NCBI RefSeq assembly: GCF_000422845.1
Contig: NZ_KE383933.1
Location: forward strand, 127,600-191,599
From: Oceanobacter kriegii DSM 6294
GTDB lineage: Bacteria > Pseudomonadota > Gammaproteobacteria > Pseudomonadales > Oceanobacteraceae
DNA: 64,000 nucleotides
Reading direction: 5' to 3'
Of this stretch, positions 26,985 through 36,347 are shown piece after piece (the stretch's first letter is position 1; the number at the start of each line of letters is the position of its first letter). Made by a program: the position numbers and the translations under genes. A model generated the notes under the pieces. It had not been told where the DNA came from and ran no database searches. It saw only the letters and a list, made by a program, of their open reading frames with translations.

Positions 26985-28019
26985 ATGAAACTGCGCCTCG
27001 ACCAACTCGATGGCCAGCTGGGTAAATCGCTGGCCGGTATCTATCTGGTGACTGGCGACGAGCCGCTGTTGGTGATGGAAGCCTGTGACCGGATTCGGGC
27101 CAAAGCCCGTACGGCGGGCTTTGACGAACGCCAGCTGTTTCACGCTGAAGCCGGTTTCGACTGGAACCAGCTACGCGATGAAGCCGAAGCCATGTCGTTG
27201 TTTGCCAGCCAGCGTTTGCTGGAAGTGCGGATTCCCAATGGCAAGCCCTCCGACAAGGGCGAAACCCTCAAATCCCTGGCCAAATCCAACAACCCGGACA
27301 ACCTGGTGTTGGTGATGTGCCCTCGCCTCGACAGCAAAACCCAGAACACCGCCTGGTTCAAAGCCATCGAAAAAGACGGAGTGGTGGTGCAAATCTGGCC
27401 GATCGAGCGCAACCAATACCCCGGCTGGCTGAAAAACCGGCTGCAACAGGCAGGTCTGCAAGCCGATCCGGCCGCCGTCGCCATGCTGGCTCATCATACC
27501 GAAGGCAACTTGCTGGCAGCGGTTCAGGAAATCGAAAAGCTGCGCATCAGCGGCGTTCAGGTAGTCACCGAAGAAATGCTGTCCGGCATACTTGGTGACA
27601 ACTCCCGCTTTGACGCTTTTGGTTACGCCGATGCCTGCATGGTCGGCAACATCAAGGACGCCAGCCGGATGCTGTCGCACCTGAAATCGGAAGGCGTGGA
27701 CGCCTTGTCCATTCTCGGCGCATTAGTGCATAAACTGAGACAATTACTCGCCTTGCACGGTAAAACCGGTCAGCAGCTCAGTGAAGCGTTCAAGCAGTCC
27801 CGTATCTGGCCACGACAGCAAAATGGCTACAAATCGGCCATCTCCCGACTGACCCGACAGCAACTTCATGAAGCCATGATGATGGCCGAAAAAGTCGATG
27901 CGGCAGCCAAGGGAATGGGCGGCGACCCTTGGTTATTACTGGGCGAACTGACGGTTCTGATCACCGGGACACAACTGTATCGTTCCTCCCATTCAGGCCA
28001 TTCCTTTGGCTCTTATTGA
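26985..28019 (+). CDS. holA: DNA polymerase III delta subunit
   Basis: The 344-aa product matches HolA (E. coli 343 aa): KSLAGIYLVTGDEPLLVMEACDRIR at the N terminus, FASQRLLEVRIPNGKPSDKG, and HHTEGNLLAAVQEIEKL in the lid region. It opens the beta clamp as part of the clamp loader. The ATG follows the lptE stop by one base. No terminator was seen downstream. Confidence 0.96.
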   Translation: MKLRLDQLDGQLGKSLAGIYLVTGDEPLLVMEACDRIRAKARTAGFDERQLFHAEAGFDWNQLRDEAEAMSLFASQRLLEVRIPNGKPSDKGETLKSLAKSNNPDNLVLVMCPRLDSKTQNTAWFKAIEKDGVVVQIWPIERNQYPGWLKNRLQQAGLQADPAAVAMLAHHTEGNLLAAVQEIEKLRISGVQVVTEEMLSGILGDNSRFDAFGYADACMVGNIKDASRMLSHLKSEGVDALSILGALVHKLRQLLALHGKTGQQLSEAFKQSRIWPRQQNGYKSAISRLTRQQLHEAMMMAEKVDAAAKGMGGDPWLLLGELTVLITGTQLYRSSHSGHSFGSY

Positions 28020-28236
28020 GTAATAGCTCACAATTGGATAAAAACGATTGTGACACACTGAACGGAACAGAAAGTTTATTGTCTCTGGTCTGAACCCTTA
28101 CAGATTTGTAAGGATATGCGGTATCTTTGTTTGCACTCCGTTCATAATGGAGTAAAGTTCATAAGGTTAAATAGAGATAACCAGCAAGAATATCCATACT
28201 CCTGCAGGGGAACCTATCACTGGGAAGGTAATCGGG

Positions 28237-28833
28237 ATGTACTCTGTAAAACAGCAACGTAACGCAGACCTGGTCTGGGATCTTCAGAAGATCCACCAGC
28301 ACAAGCGTGCCGTTAATTTCGTCAAACAGTTCGAAAACCACTTTTGTGTTTTCTCGGCTTCCGTACGCCAGTTGTACACCAACTACAGCGTATTCTTCCC
28401 GGAAGAAGCCAACCGTCAGCTGGTGATCCTGCCAGATCCCTACGCGTTTCATGATACGTTCAGCCACCTGTCACCAGAGGCTGTTCAATCAACCGGTTTG
28501 CACGTTATTCCGGGCAACCTGATCGGTAAAAGTGGCTTGTACCTGATCATCTCTCACCGTGACAAGAACGTTCGTTCGGTGCCAATTCCTTTCCAGGAAG
28601 GTATCCGTCAGATTCTGCGCCGTTCCAACAGCGAAGATCCGTTCCTGCCGGTACTGATGAAAGGTGACTTGCGTGAGTTCAACGAACAGCTGCCATGCTT
28701 GCATCTGCATCGTTTGCGCCTGAAAGAGCTGCGTGCCATGTCATCACTGGATCGTGAGAGCATTCGCTCTGTGATCACTGACAAGCTGATGACCCTGTAT
28801 CAGGAATCCGGTGCTTTGAATCTGAAAGCCTGA
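28237..28833 (+). CDS. Hypothetical protein, 198 aa
   Basis: ATG 28237 has GGGAAGG about 12 bases upstream and a strong terminator follows the gene, so it is well supported. The product is soluble, basic and without signal peptide (MYSVKQQRNADLVWDL, FVKQFENHFCVFSASVRQLY, LYLIISHRDKNVRSVPIPF, ELRAMSSLDRESIRSV). I do not recognise a family; it may be specific to this lineage. It is separated by 217 bases from holA and is probably its own transcription unit. Confidence 0.8.
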   Translation: MYSVKQQRNADLVWDLQKIHQHKRAVNFVKQFENHFCVFSASVRQLYTNYSVFFPEEANRQLVILPDPYAFHDTFSHLSPEAVQSTGLHVIPGNLIGKSGLYLIISHRDKNVRSVPIPFQEGIRQILRRSNSEDPFLPVLMKGDLREFNEQLPCLHLHRLRLKELRAMSSLDRESIRSVITDKLMTLYQESGALNLKA

Positions 28834-28844
28834 TTCAGCACCAG

Positions 28845-28882
28845 ACATAAAAAAACGAGCCTTGAGCTCGTTTTTTTATGTC
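28845..28882. terminator. Bidirectional terminator
   Basis: ACATAAAAAAACGAGC, loop CTTGA, then GCTCGTTTTTTTATGT: a long stem with A/T runs on both sides, between the 198-aa gene (+) and the SDR gene (-). Confidence 0.93.
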
Positions 28883-28938
28883 TGCTATTTGCCGCAGTAC
28901 CGATCTGCACTGAGCAGTACCGATTTGATTTGCACCGA

Positions 28939-29763
28939 TTAATCAGCGGCCCTGAAATACCCTCGCACCAAACGGCTGAGGCCGGTACGCCAAGGCTTTT
29001 TCTTGATGCCAAAGGTGTGAAACAGCTGCTCTACCTCACTGTTGGCCGTCATCAAGGCCGGTCGAACACCCTCTTCTGCAACAATTTCCAGACGCACTTC
29101 GGTGAAGTCCTCATACTGGCTGGCTTCAGACAGCAGCGCCTCAGCAAAAGCGTACGACGTCACTGGCTCAACACCATTGAAGTGATAGGTGCCCCACAAA
29201 TCGTCCGAGCAATCCGCCTGCTTCAGCATCGCCAACAGCACACTGGCAATGTCGTCTTCCGGGGTTGGGCTGAATGGCAGTTGATCGTCCAGCGACAACG
29301 ACTGATCCTGGCGTAACTGCGTCAGCAAGGCGTGGGCAAAGTCGCCGCTGCTGACTGAAAACTGCTGGCCAACGCGCAGGATCAGATGCCGACGGGTCTG
29401 TCGTACCCGGGCTTCGGCAGCCAGCAAACCTTTGGCAATCGCCTGCTCGCTGAACACCTCGGTTGCTTCGCTGATACGACCGTCTTTCTCGTAGGGGTAC
29501 ACCGCCGTAGAGGATACAAACACCACCGCGGCGTCGTTGTCTTCAGCCAGTTCCAGCCAGTTTTCCAGCTCATTGAGGTCGGCGGCAGCAAACAGTGAAG
29601 GGGTGATAATGAAGAACGGCTGACCGCTGGATTGCAGGGTGACCCGCTCCTGGCTCTCAATCGCCAGTCCCTTGTAGAGGTAATTCTCCGCTGCCAGCGC
29701 CTTGATCAGGTGTTGGCCAATCGGACGGTCGGCACCAATTACATAGCTGTAAAACGAATTCAC
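28939..29763 (-). CDS. Extended SDR, sugar-nucleotide-reductase-like (RfbD-like)
   Basis: The 274-aa product has an atypical N-terminal nucleotide site (SYVIGADRPIGQHLIKAL, lacking the usual GGTG), a VVFVSSTAVYPYEKDGRISE segment like the extended SDR catalytic Ser/Tyr region, and LRVGQQFSVSSGDFAHALL. The fold resembles dTDP-4-dehydrorhamnose reductases, but no sugar biosynthesis genes adjoin it. The Tyr-x-x-x-Lys pair is not clear, so it may be non-catalytic. It is the downstream member of a pair with the 125-aa gene (21-base gap). Confidence 0.75.
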   Translation of the reverse strand: MNSFYSYVIGADRPIGQHLIKALAAENYLYKGLAIESQERVTLQSSGQPFFIITPSLFAAADLNELENWLELAEDNDAAVVFVSSTAVYPYEKDGRISEATEVFSEQAIAKGLLAAEARVRQTRRHLILRVGQQFSVSSGDFAHALLTQLRQDQSLSLDDQLPFSPTPEDDIASVLLAMLKQADCSDDLWGTYHFNGVEPVTSYAFAEALLSEASQYEDFTEVRLEIVAEEGVRPALMTANSEVEQLFHTFGIKKKPWRTGLSRLVRGYFRAAD

Positions 29764-29784
29764 AGAAAAAGTCTCGTCAGGTGA

Positions 29785-30162
29785 TCAGTGTTGCAGCGAC
29801 ATGCGAAGCTGTTCGTTGGCGTTGCGTAACGCATCGGCTTTGTTGGCAAACATACGAACATCATTAAGGCCAATCAGCAATACCTGTTCGTCCGCCAGTC
29901 CAACATAGCCTGCCCGGGTTTCGCGTATCAACGGAAAGTCGCCTTCAATGCGCAGTCCTTCCGGGAAAGGTTGCAGGCGAATCAGGCCGTTACCCAGAGC
30001 ATCAGAGAGCTGGTCTTTCTGGCGGTACAGGGCAATGGCATCACGGCCAATCACCAGAACCGTACCATTCACCAGCTCCGCCGCAGTCACGTCGGTGCCA
30101 GATGCCAGTTGATCGTCCCAGACGGTGTTAATCAGATCGGATGATCCTGCTGCAAGAACCAT
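29785..30162 (-). CDS. Hypothetical protein, 125 aa
   Basis: ATG 30162 is preferred over an upstream TTG (30177) because GGAAG lies 6 bases before it. The product (VLAAGSSDLINTVWDD, NGTVLVIGRDAIALYRQKDQL, ADEQVLLIGLNDVRMFANKA) is soluble, beta-strand rich and not recognised. It probably forms a transcription unit with the SDR-like gene downstream. Confidence 0.7.
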   Translation of the reverse strand: MVLAAGSSDLINTVWDDQLASGTDVTAAELVNGTVLVIGRDAIALYRQKDQLSDALGNGLIRLQPFPEGLRIEGDFPLIRETRAGYVGLADEQVLLIGLNDVRMFANKADALRNANEQLRMSLQH

Positions 30163-30232
30163 AGCGGGCTTCCACAATCGAAAACGCCTAGTTTACGGCA
30201 TCGCGCTGCAATATCCGATAGTGATAAGGCGA

Positions 30233-30484
30233 TCAGAACAGCTCGATGTCGTCGTCGTTATCCGGGGCCGATTTTCGCCGTCGGTCATTTTCTTCGGCCA
30301 ACACCAGGTCCTTGAGATCGGAGAGTTCGTTGTCCGTCAGTTCGGTGATGTCGATGGAGCGGAAGGTACGGCGCATGGTTCGGTAGGCTTCATAGCAATT
30401 TTTATGTGCAGGGCCCATCGACGGAACGGTGACACCACCGACGCCAAACACGGGCTGCTTACAAAAAACGCATTTGAGGGACAT
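30233..30484 (-). CDS. Small zinc-ribbon-like protein (DUF2175-like)
   Basis: The frame is open farther upstream, but residues before the ATG at 30484 look non-coding and overlap the neighbouring gene, so I choose 30484. The 83-aa product begins MSLKCVFCKQPVFGVGG and has a second cluster GPAHKNCYEAY. C5, C8, H27 and C30 would form a plausible zinc site. The C terminus is acidic (DNDDDIELF). It resembles small DUF2175-type proteins of unknown function. It follows the membrane protein gene by about 100 bases. Confidence 0.7.
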   Translation of the reverse strand: MSLKCVFCKQPVFGVGGVTVPSMGPAHKNCYEAYRTMRRTFRSIDITELTDNELSDLKDLVLAEENDRRRKSAPDNDDDIELF

Positions 30485-30587
30485 ATGAACCACAACCGGT
30501 AAATTCACTGATGAAATCAGTTTAGGCAGCAATCCGGATGTTCTCCAGCAAGGCTGCCTTTTCTTTGCCAATTGTGAGCCACGTAGC

Positions 30588-30953
30588 TCAGTTTTGTGGC
30601 AGCCGATTGGTATCTGACGGGACGAAGCCAATCTCACATTCAACCGGGCGGTTCTTGCCATCCACCAGAATGCCCGCCACCGCAACGCCGTTGGTCGGTC
30701 GCAGCAACAGGTAGCCATCGACACAGAACGATTCCTTACCGGAGCTTTTCGGCGATACCTTGACGTTGTAGCCCGGGTCCAGCGACAACAGCTGGAATTC
30801 ATCGATCAGTGCCTTGTCGGCTTTGGACGGGTGATTGACGAAGCCGTAATATTCCATTGCCAGCACTGCGATCACCACACCGGCAATAAAACCGATGCCC
30901 GTGGCACGCGCGGTATCCGGGCGTTCTGGCTGCTTGCTTGATTGATCACTCAC
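30588..30953 (-). CDS. Hypothetical single-pass membrane protein, 121 aa
   Basis: The gene starts with GTG at 30953 inside the end of ubiX (8-base overlap). A single membrane span (IGFIAGVVIAVLAMEYYGF, about residues 19-37) precedes a roughly 80-residue domain, probably periplasmic, with a pair of Cys (SFCVDG, PVECEIG) that could form a disulfide. The family is unknown. It is co-transcribed with mpl-ubiX. Confidence 0.75.
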   Translation of the reverse strand: MSDQSSKQPERPDTARATGIGFIAGVVIAVLAMEYYGFVNHPSKADKALIDEFQLLSLDPGYNVKVSPKSSGKESFCVDGYLLLRPTNGVAVAGILVDGKNRPVECEIGFVPSDTNRLPQN

Positions 30954-31599
30954 CCTGCTGCTCTCCTGTTGAATCCGGTTCGCCCCATTTGGGCATTAAT
31001 GATTGCGGTACACCCAGCTGGTTAAGAATGCGCGCCACCACAAAATCGATGATGTCCTGCAAGGACTGTGGCCGATTATAAAACCCCGGACTGGCCGGAA
31101 TAATGACCGCGCCCATGCGTTTGAGCGATAGCATGTTATTCAGGTGAATTTCCGAATACGGACTTTCGCGCGGCACCAGAATCATCTTGCGATCTTCCTT
31201 CAGAGCCACATCGGCCGCCCGTTCGATCAGGTTGTCGCTGGCACCCACCGCAATCGCCGAGAGAGTACCGGTGCTGCACGGACAAATGACCAGCGGCCCT
31301 GGCTGGCCAGAACCGGATGCCCAGGGAGCCATCCAGTCGTCGCGGCCAAACACCCGAATCATAGTGGAGTCGGCTTCGAGCTTGAGGTACTGCTGCAGAG
31401 CCAGTAGCTGCCCTTGGGGTTTGCCCGGCAAGGTCAGATCGGTTTCGGTGGCGGTCACCAGCAAGGCCGCTTTGGAGAAAATCACATCCACCGGACGCCC
31501 TGCGGCCACCAGCACTTCAATCAGGCGCAGCGCATAGGGTGTACCTGAAGCACCGGTCACCGCCACACAAATACGTTCTGCCGGGTTGGGGGTTGTCAT
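30946..31599 (-). CDS. ubiX: Flavin prenyltransferase UbiX
   Basis: ATG 31599 overlaps the mpl stop (TGATG), giving 217 aa. The N terminus VAVTGASGTPYALRLIEVL is the FMN site of UbiX/Pad1. Further family features are ICPCSTGTLSAIAVGASDNLIERAADVALKE and LVPRESPYSEIHLNNMLSLKRMG. It joins dimethylallyl phosphate to FMN to make the prenylated flavin needed by UbiD in ubiquinone synthesis. UbiD is not in the window. Confidence 0.97.
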   Translation of the reverse strand: MTTPNPAERICVAVTGASGTPYALRLIEVLVAAGRPVDVIFSKAALLVTATETDLTLPGKPQGQLLALQQYLKLEADSTMIRVFGRDDWMAPWASGSGQPGPLVICPCSTGTLSAIAVGASDNLIERAADVALKEDRKMILVPRESPYSEIHLNNMLSLKRMGAVIIPASPGFYNRPQSLQDIIDFVVARILNQLGVPQSLMPKWGEPDSTGEQQGE

Positions 31600-32975
31600 C
31601 ACCGCTGTGCTCCTTCGTTTACCCAGTTGCCATTTACCCAATCAGCAAAGCGATGAGGCAAACCGCTAAAGCCGCCGTTCGACATAAACACCACCCGATC
31701 ACCCGGGTGAACCAGCGCCTGTAACGCCTGATAGATCGTTTCAGCATCGTGGTAGCAGCGGCCAGAGTCGTCCAGCTGCGGCTCGATGGTCCAACCCAGA
31801 TTCGGTGCTTCCAGCCACAGGGTTTGATCCGCCGCGGCCGCAGAGGCCACCAGCGAATCCTTGTGGACGCCCATTTTCATGGTGTTAGAGCGCGGCTCCA
31901 GCACGGCGATCAAACGCTGCCCCTCGGCCAGCCCCGCGCGCGCGCCGGCCAACGTGGTTTCAATTGCGGTCGGGTGATGGGCGAAGTCATCAAACACTTC
32001 GATCTGGCAGGCATCCCGATGCAGGGCTTCCATGCGTCGCTTCGGCAAACGGAATTGCGCCAGCGCTTCGGCCGCCGTCGAAATCGATACGCCAACATGG
32101 TGCGCCGCCAAGACCGCTGCACAGGCGTTGTTGATGTTGTGCTGTCCGGTAAGGCCCCAATTCACCGTTGCTTTGGTCTCGCTCCCCAAACACAGCTCAA
32201 AGGCACTGCCATCGGCTTGCAGCGGCTTGCCATGTAGCTGGCTGCTATCGCCAAAGGCTTCGCTGTCGGACCAGCAGCCACGCTCCAATACGCGCGTCAG
32301 TGCGGTTTCTGATTGCGGGTAAATGATCTTGCCGGATGCCGGAACCAGTCGCACCAGATGATGAAACTGGGTTTCGATGGCGGCCAGATCGGCGAAGATA
32401 TCAGCGTGGTCAAATTCAAGATTGTTGAGCACCAGCGTACGCGGTTTGTAATGAACGAACTTGGAACGCTTGTCGAAGAAGGCAGTGTCGTACTCGTCCG
32501 CTTCGATCACAAAAAATGGCGTCTCGCCAAGTCGTGCCGACACATCAAAGTTACCCGGTACACCGCCAATCAGGAATCCCGGTGCCATACCGGCGTAATC
32601 GAGAATCCAGGCCAGCATGGAAGAGGTCGAGGTTTTTCCATGAGTACCGGCAACCGCGCACACCCAGCGTTCACCCAGCACATGGTCGCGCAGCCACTGC
32701 GGCCCTGAGCAATAAGGCAGATTGCGCTCCAGCACATACTCCACCGACGGGTTGCCGCGGGACATGGCATTGCCAATCACCACCAGCTCGACATCGGCAG
32801 GAATGTCAGCGGGATCAAAGCCGCTGATCAGTTCAATTCCGGCCGCACTCAGCTGGTCGCTCATTGGCGGGTAAACCCCTTGGTCACTGCCCGACACCTG
32901 ATGCCCCAGAGCCTTGGCCAGCTGTGCCAGCGAGCCCATAAACGTGCCGCAAATACCAAGAAAATGTAGCTTCAT
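31599..32975 (-). CDS. mpl: UDP-N-acetylmuramate:L-alanyl-gamma-D-glutamyl-meso-diaminopimelate ligase
   Basis: ATG 32975 (after GAGACGGA) gives 458 aa, close to E. coli Mpl (457); an ATG four codons upstream is less likely. It opens with LHFLGICGTFMGSLAQLAK and GSDQGVYPPMS, has the ATP loop GTHGKTSTSSMLAWIL, and ends in the Mur ligase C domain (SNGGFSGLPHRFADW). Mpl reuses the murein tripeptide by ligating it to UDP-MurNAc in peptidoglycan recycling. Cytoplasmic, first gene of the mpl-ubiX unit. Confidence 0.97.
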   Translation of the reverse strand: MKLHFLGICGTFMGSLAQLAKALGHQVSGSDQGVYPPMSDQLSAAGIELISGFDPADIPADVELVVIGNAMSRGNPSVEYVLERNLPYCSGPQWLRDHVLGERWVCAVAGTHGKTSTSSMLAWILDYAGMAPGFLIGGVPGNFDVSARLGETPFFVIEADEYDTAFFDKRSKFVHYKPRTLVLNNLEFDHADIFADLAAIETQFHHLVRLVPASGKIIYPQSETALTRVLERGCWSDSEAFGDSSQLHGKPLQADGSAFELCLGSETKATVNWGLTGQHNINNACAAVLAAHHVGVSISTAAEALAQFRLPKRRMEALHRDACQIEVFDDFAHHPTAIETTLAGARAGLAEGQRLIAVLEPRSNTMKMGVHKDSLVASAAAADQTLWLEAPNLGWTIEPQLDDSGRCYHDAETIYQALQALVHPGDRVVFMSNGGFSGLPHRFADWVNGNWVNEGAQR

Positions 32976-33399
32976 ATTCCGTCTCATCGCTGGGCTGTTA
33001 ACGCCCCAAAGCGGATAGTTTATCGCCTATAACCTGCGAACCCTACCCCTGTCATGCAGACTGTCACGCAACAATTCCACTGAAATCCGCCCCCCAATCC
33101 GGTACTATCCGGCCCCGGGACCCTCTGAATAACTCGGTGCTGGCTTTGGATGACAGGGCGACGCTGAATCACGAAGCTGATTTGCAGGCCTGGCGGGTCA
33201 AGTCAAAAATCAGCGACACAGAGTCAGCAAGGCCCTGCCATCCCCGTAGGGCGCGCCCTGACTTGAAAAAGCCATTTCGCGATATCCGCCGCGGGATTGT
33301 AGAGAGCCAATGGCAAACTGCAGGACTCGTGCAAAGCTGTGCGGAGTTATTCAAAGGGTCCCACTTACCGAATCTGACCAAATCGAGGGCGAGCACATA
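32976..33399. other. Divergent intergenic region, mpl / fbp, with possible fbp leader structure
   Basis: About 420 bases without a supported gene. TCAAGTCA (33198-33205) pairs with TGACTTGA (33259-33266) around an inner GCCCT/AGGGC stem (33232-33252), which could form a structured leader in an fbp transcript. Short open frames here lack ribosome sites and family features. Confidence 0.4.
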
Positions 33400-34368
33400 A
33401 TGCTTAGACTAAGGAGCTTTTTACAGCAGCACTGTAACGACATGGAGCTGGTTGATGTTATTGATCAACTGGGTGTCACCTGCAAGGACATTGCACATCA
33501 GCTGACGCTGGGTGATCTGGCGGGCATTCTGGGCAGCGCCGAACAGGAAAATGTTCAGGGCGAATGCCAGAAGAAGCTGGACGTCATCGCCAACGATTTG
33601 CTGAAAGACGCCCTCGCCGCCATGCCAAGCGTGAAAGGCATCGCCAGCGAAGAAGAACCGGACCCGGTTGCCTGCAACGACAACGGCAAGTTCCTGGTGC
33701 TGTTCGACCCGTTGGATGGCTCTTCCAACATCGACATCAACGTGTCGGTTGGCACCATTTTCTCCATTCTGAAAGCACCAGCCGACAAATCCGGTGGCGA
33801 CGAGCAAGCCTACCTGCAATGCGGCCGTGAACAAGTGGCGGCCGGTTACGTGCTGTATGGCCCATCCACCATCATGATGCTGACGACCGGTAACGGCGTT
33901 TATTCGTTCACGCTGGATAGCCGTCAGGGCGAATACCTGCTGATGAAAGAGAACATCCAGGTATCTCCGGACACCAAGGAATTCGCCATCAACATGTCCA
34001 ACCAGCGCTTCTGGCTGGAGAGCATGCAAAACTACGTGGCGGATCTGCTGCAAGGCGAAGAAGGCCCACTGGGCAAACGCTACAACATGCGCTGGGTTGC
34101 AGCGATGGTGGCTGAGATTCACCGCATCCTGACCCGAGGCGGTATTTTCATGTACCCATTCGACAACCGCGATCCGTCCAAGCCGGGCAAGCTGCGTCTG
34201 ATGTACGAAGCCAACCCGATGAGCATGCTGATGGAACAGGCTGGCGGCAAATGCAGCACGGCGTTTGAATCCATCATGGACATTCAGCCGGAAGGCATTC
34301 ACCAGCGGGTTTCCGTGGTGATGGGTTCGGCCAACGAAGTCGCTGCCGCTGAGAAATACCACGCCTGA
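33400..34368 (+). CDS. fbp: Class 1 fructose-1,6-bisphosphatase
   Basis: ATG 33400 with GAGGGCGAG upstream gives 322 aa. The catalytic signature [20 protein letters not shown] is intact, as are [25 protein letters not shown] (metal ligands), [21 protein letters not shown] and [12 protein letters not shown]. The enzyme removes the 1-phosphate in gluconeogenesis with Mg2+. Longer upstream frames are not family-like. A terminator follows. Confidence 0.97.
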   Translation: MLRLRSFLQQHCNDMELVDVIDQLGVTCKDIAHQLTLGDLAGILGSAEQENVQGECQKKLDVIANDLLKDALAAMPSVKGIASEEEPDPVACNDNGKFLVLFDPLDGSSNIDINVSVGTIFSILKAPADKSGGDEQAYLQCGREQVAAGYVLYGPSTIMMLTTGNGVYSFTLDSRQGEYLLMKENIQVSPDTKEFAINMSNQRFWLESMQNYVADLLQGEEGPLGKRYNMRWVAAMVAEIHRILTRGGIFMYPFDNRDPSKPGKLRLMYEANPMSMLMEQAGGKCSTAFESIMDIQPEGIHQRVSVVMGSANEVAAAEKYHA

Positions 34369-34390
34369 TTCAGGACGGTAAATTCAGTAC

Positions 34391-34427
34391 AAAAAAGCCA
34401 GCATCCGGGCACTGATGCTGGCTTTTT
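34391..34427. terminator. Bidirectional terminator, fbp / histidine kinase
   Basis: AAAAAAGCCAGCATC and GATGCTGGCTTTTT form a long stem with A and T runs between the convergent fbp and kinase genes. Confidence 0.93.
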
Positions 34428-34451
34428 GCGTTTCAGACGACCTGTTTTCCG

Positions 34452-36347
34452 TCAGGAGACGATTTCCTGCTCGCCACAGGCATTCCAGCGAGACACCATC
34501 TTTTGCATTTGCGCCAGCGACACCGGTTTGCTGATGAAGTCGTCCATCCCCACCGCCAGACAGCGCTGCCTAACTTCATCGGAACTGTTGGCGGTACAGG
34601 CAATAATCGGACAGCTGATTCCCCGTTGACGTAACGCTTCGGTGGTTTCAAAGCCATCCAGGCCCGGCATTTGGCAATCCATCAGGATCAGATCAAAGGT
34701 GTGCGCTTCGATCAACTGCAAGCAACGCTCACCACTTTCGGCAATGGTGATGTCGGCATCGGGGCAGACCCGATTCAGCATCTTCTGAGCCACCTTCAGG
34801 TTCACCTGATTGTCTTCCACCACCAGAATCCGCCCACGCTGCTCAGATGCATGGCCTGAATGCTCGGTCTCTTGTTCTCCTGCCAGTTTAAGCGGCAGAT
34901 TCACCACCACGTGAGTGCCCTGACCGTGGTTGTCATTCAACTGAATGCCGCCCCCCAGTACATGGCAAATATGATGGGAAATGGTCAGCCCCAGCCCCAT
35001 ACCGTCGTACTGGCGGTTGAACGACGACGATACCTGGGCAAACGCCTGGGTTACCTTATGGCGTTGATCGGCAGGAATACCAATGCCGCTGTCGATGATA
35101 TCCACCACCAGCCAGTGATGCTCCAACTGCGGGTACAACGAAAACTTGATCAGCACATAGCCGTCGTCAGTGAATTTAACGGCATTATCAATCAGGTGCC
35201 GCAGCGCCTGACGAATCAGGGAGGGGTCCATCAGCAGCGATTGCTGACACAGTTGCGGGTCAAATTCGACCACAAAAGAGAGCTCTTTCTCCATCGCTTT
35301 GTGGCGAAACTCTTCCATCAGCTGATCAAGCTCTTGCGGCAAACAATGCGCTTCGAACGCAATCGGCATATTGATTTTGTCGGTATCAACGACGATCAGG
35401 ATGTCTTCCAGAATTTGCGACAAACCCGCCAGCGACTTCGCTGCCATGCTTCGATACTCGTCGAATTCGGACTGTGATACGTCCTGGCGAATCAGCTGCA
35501 AGGCCCCGCTAATGCCATTCAGCGGGGTTCTCACTTCGTGGCTGATCATGGACAAAAATTCACTTTTGGCTCGCAGCGCCTGTTCGGTCTTGAGCTTTTC
35601 CGAACGCAGCTGGGCGGTGTAGCGACTCTGGTTTTGGCGGGCGCTTTCCAACGACTCCGCCAAACGGTTGGCACTGAGTTGCAGCTCACCAATTTCTGCA
35701 CCGTTATCAACATCAATGCTGCCGTCGGTCTTGCCATTGGCCAGCAAGCGAATAAACGACGTCAGTTTTTCCAGCGGTGGAATCATGGTGGTGGAGATTG
35801 CACCGGCGACCATCATGGATACCAGAATCACCCCAATGCCTGTCATCAGCGACTGAATCAGAATGGCGTCCTGGCGCTGAAGGTTGAACGTATCGGTAAT
35901 TTCCAGCCGCACCCGACCAATGGTTTCCAGCAGCATGTCGCCTTCACCCATGTCGTTAAAGGCATCAAACGCCGGGATTTCCTGGGTGATCGGTTGCTCA
36001 ACAAAGCGCATATCAGCGAGAGGGATTTCGGCATAACGGTCAATCTGGCGATAGAACACCCGCTCGTCGTCGAGGTTACGAATCTCAACCGAGGCAATCG
36101 CCGGCTGCTTCAATACACTGCCGACCACAGGCTCCAACATGGCGTAATTGCCAGAGAACAGCGGGTATTCCGCCGAGGCGGCGAGGTTTTCCAGTGCGAT
36201 TTCCGTCAGCACCCGGGTTTCGCGCTGCATTTCTTCCCAGCGCTTGAACATGTGATAACTGGTAATCAGCAACGCCGCCACCAACACAGGTACGGTGCCT
36301 ACCAACAGCACACGCATCCGGATCGGCCAACGGCGCACCGAAATCAT
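34452..36347 (-). CDS. Hybrid sensor histidine kinase (HAMP-HisKA-HATPase-REC)
   Basis: This 631-aa inner-membrane kinase has membrane spans at about 11-30 and 165-188 enclosing a periplasmic sensor of about 130 residues. A HAMP-like linker (to about 235) and a coiled helix lead to the H-box SMISHEVRTPLNG with His270. The ATP-binding domain has N-box LIDNAVKF, DSGIGI and GMGLGL, and the C-terminal receiver has LILMDCQMPG with Asp557. It overlaps by 4 bases the gene for a periplasmic substrate-binding-like protein, its likely sensor partner. No separate response regulator with a DNA-binding domain is adjacent. BarA-like layout. Confidence 0.95.
   Translation of the reverse strand: MISVRRWPIRMRVLLVGTVPVLVAALLITSYHMFKRWEEMQRETRVLTEIALENLAASAEYPLFSGNYAMLEPVVGSVLKQPAIASVEIRNLDDERVFYRQIDRYAEIPLADMRFVEQPITQEIPAFDAFNDMGEGDMLLETIGRVRLEITDTFNLQRQDAILIQSLMTGIGVILVSMMVAGAISTTMIPPLEKLTSFIRLLANGKTDGSIDVDNGAEIGELQLSANRLAESLESARQNQSRYTAQLRSEKLKTEQALRAKSEFLSMISHEVRTPLNGISGALQLIRQDVSQSEFDEYRSMAAKSLAGLSQILEDILIVVDTDKINMPIAFEAHCLPQELDQLMEEFRHKAMEKELSFVVEFDPQLCQQSLLMDPSLIRQALRHLIDNAVKFTDDGYVLIKFSLYPQLEHHWLVVDIIDSGIGIPADQRHKVTQAFAQVSSSFNRQYDGMGLGLTISHHICHVLGGGIQLNDNHGQGTHVVVNLPLKLAGEQETEHSGHASEQRGRILVVEDNQVNLKVAQKMLNRVCPDADITIAESGERCLQLIEAHTFDLILMDCQMPGLDGFETTEALRQRGISCPIIACTANSSDEVRQRCLAVGMDDFISKPVSLAQMQKMVSRWNACGEQEIVS

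Noticed and set aside
30485-30802. Long N-terminal extension of the small zinc-ribbon gene
   Set aside because: The extension overlaps the neighbouring membrane-protein gene in another frame and is Arg/Trp-rich; the protein-like part begins at the Met at 30484.
33137-33400. 87-codon open frame before fbp
   Set aside because: No ribosome site, no family features, Arg/Pro-rich composition typical of non-coding frames; it only runs into the fbp start region.
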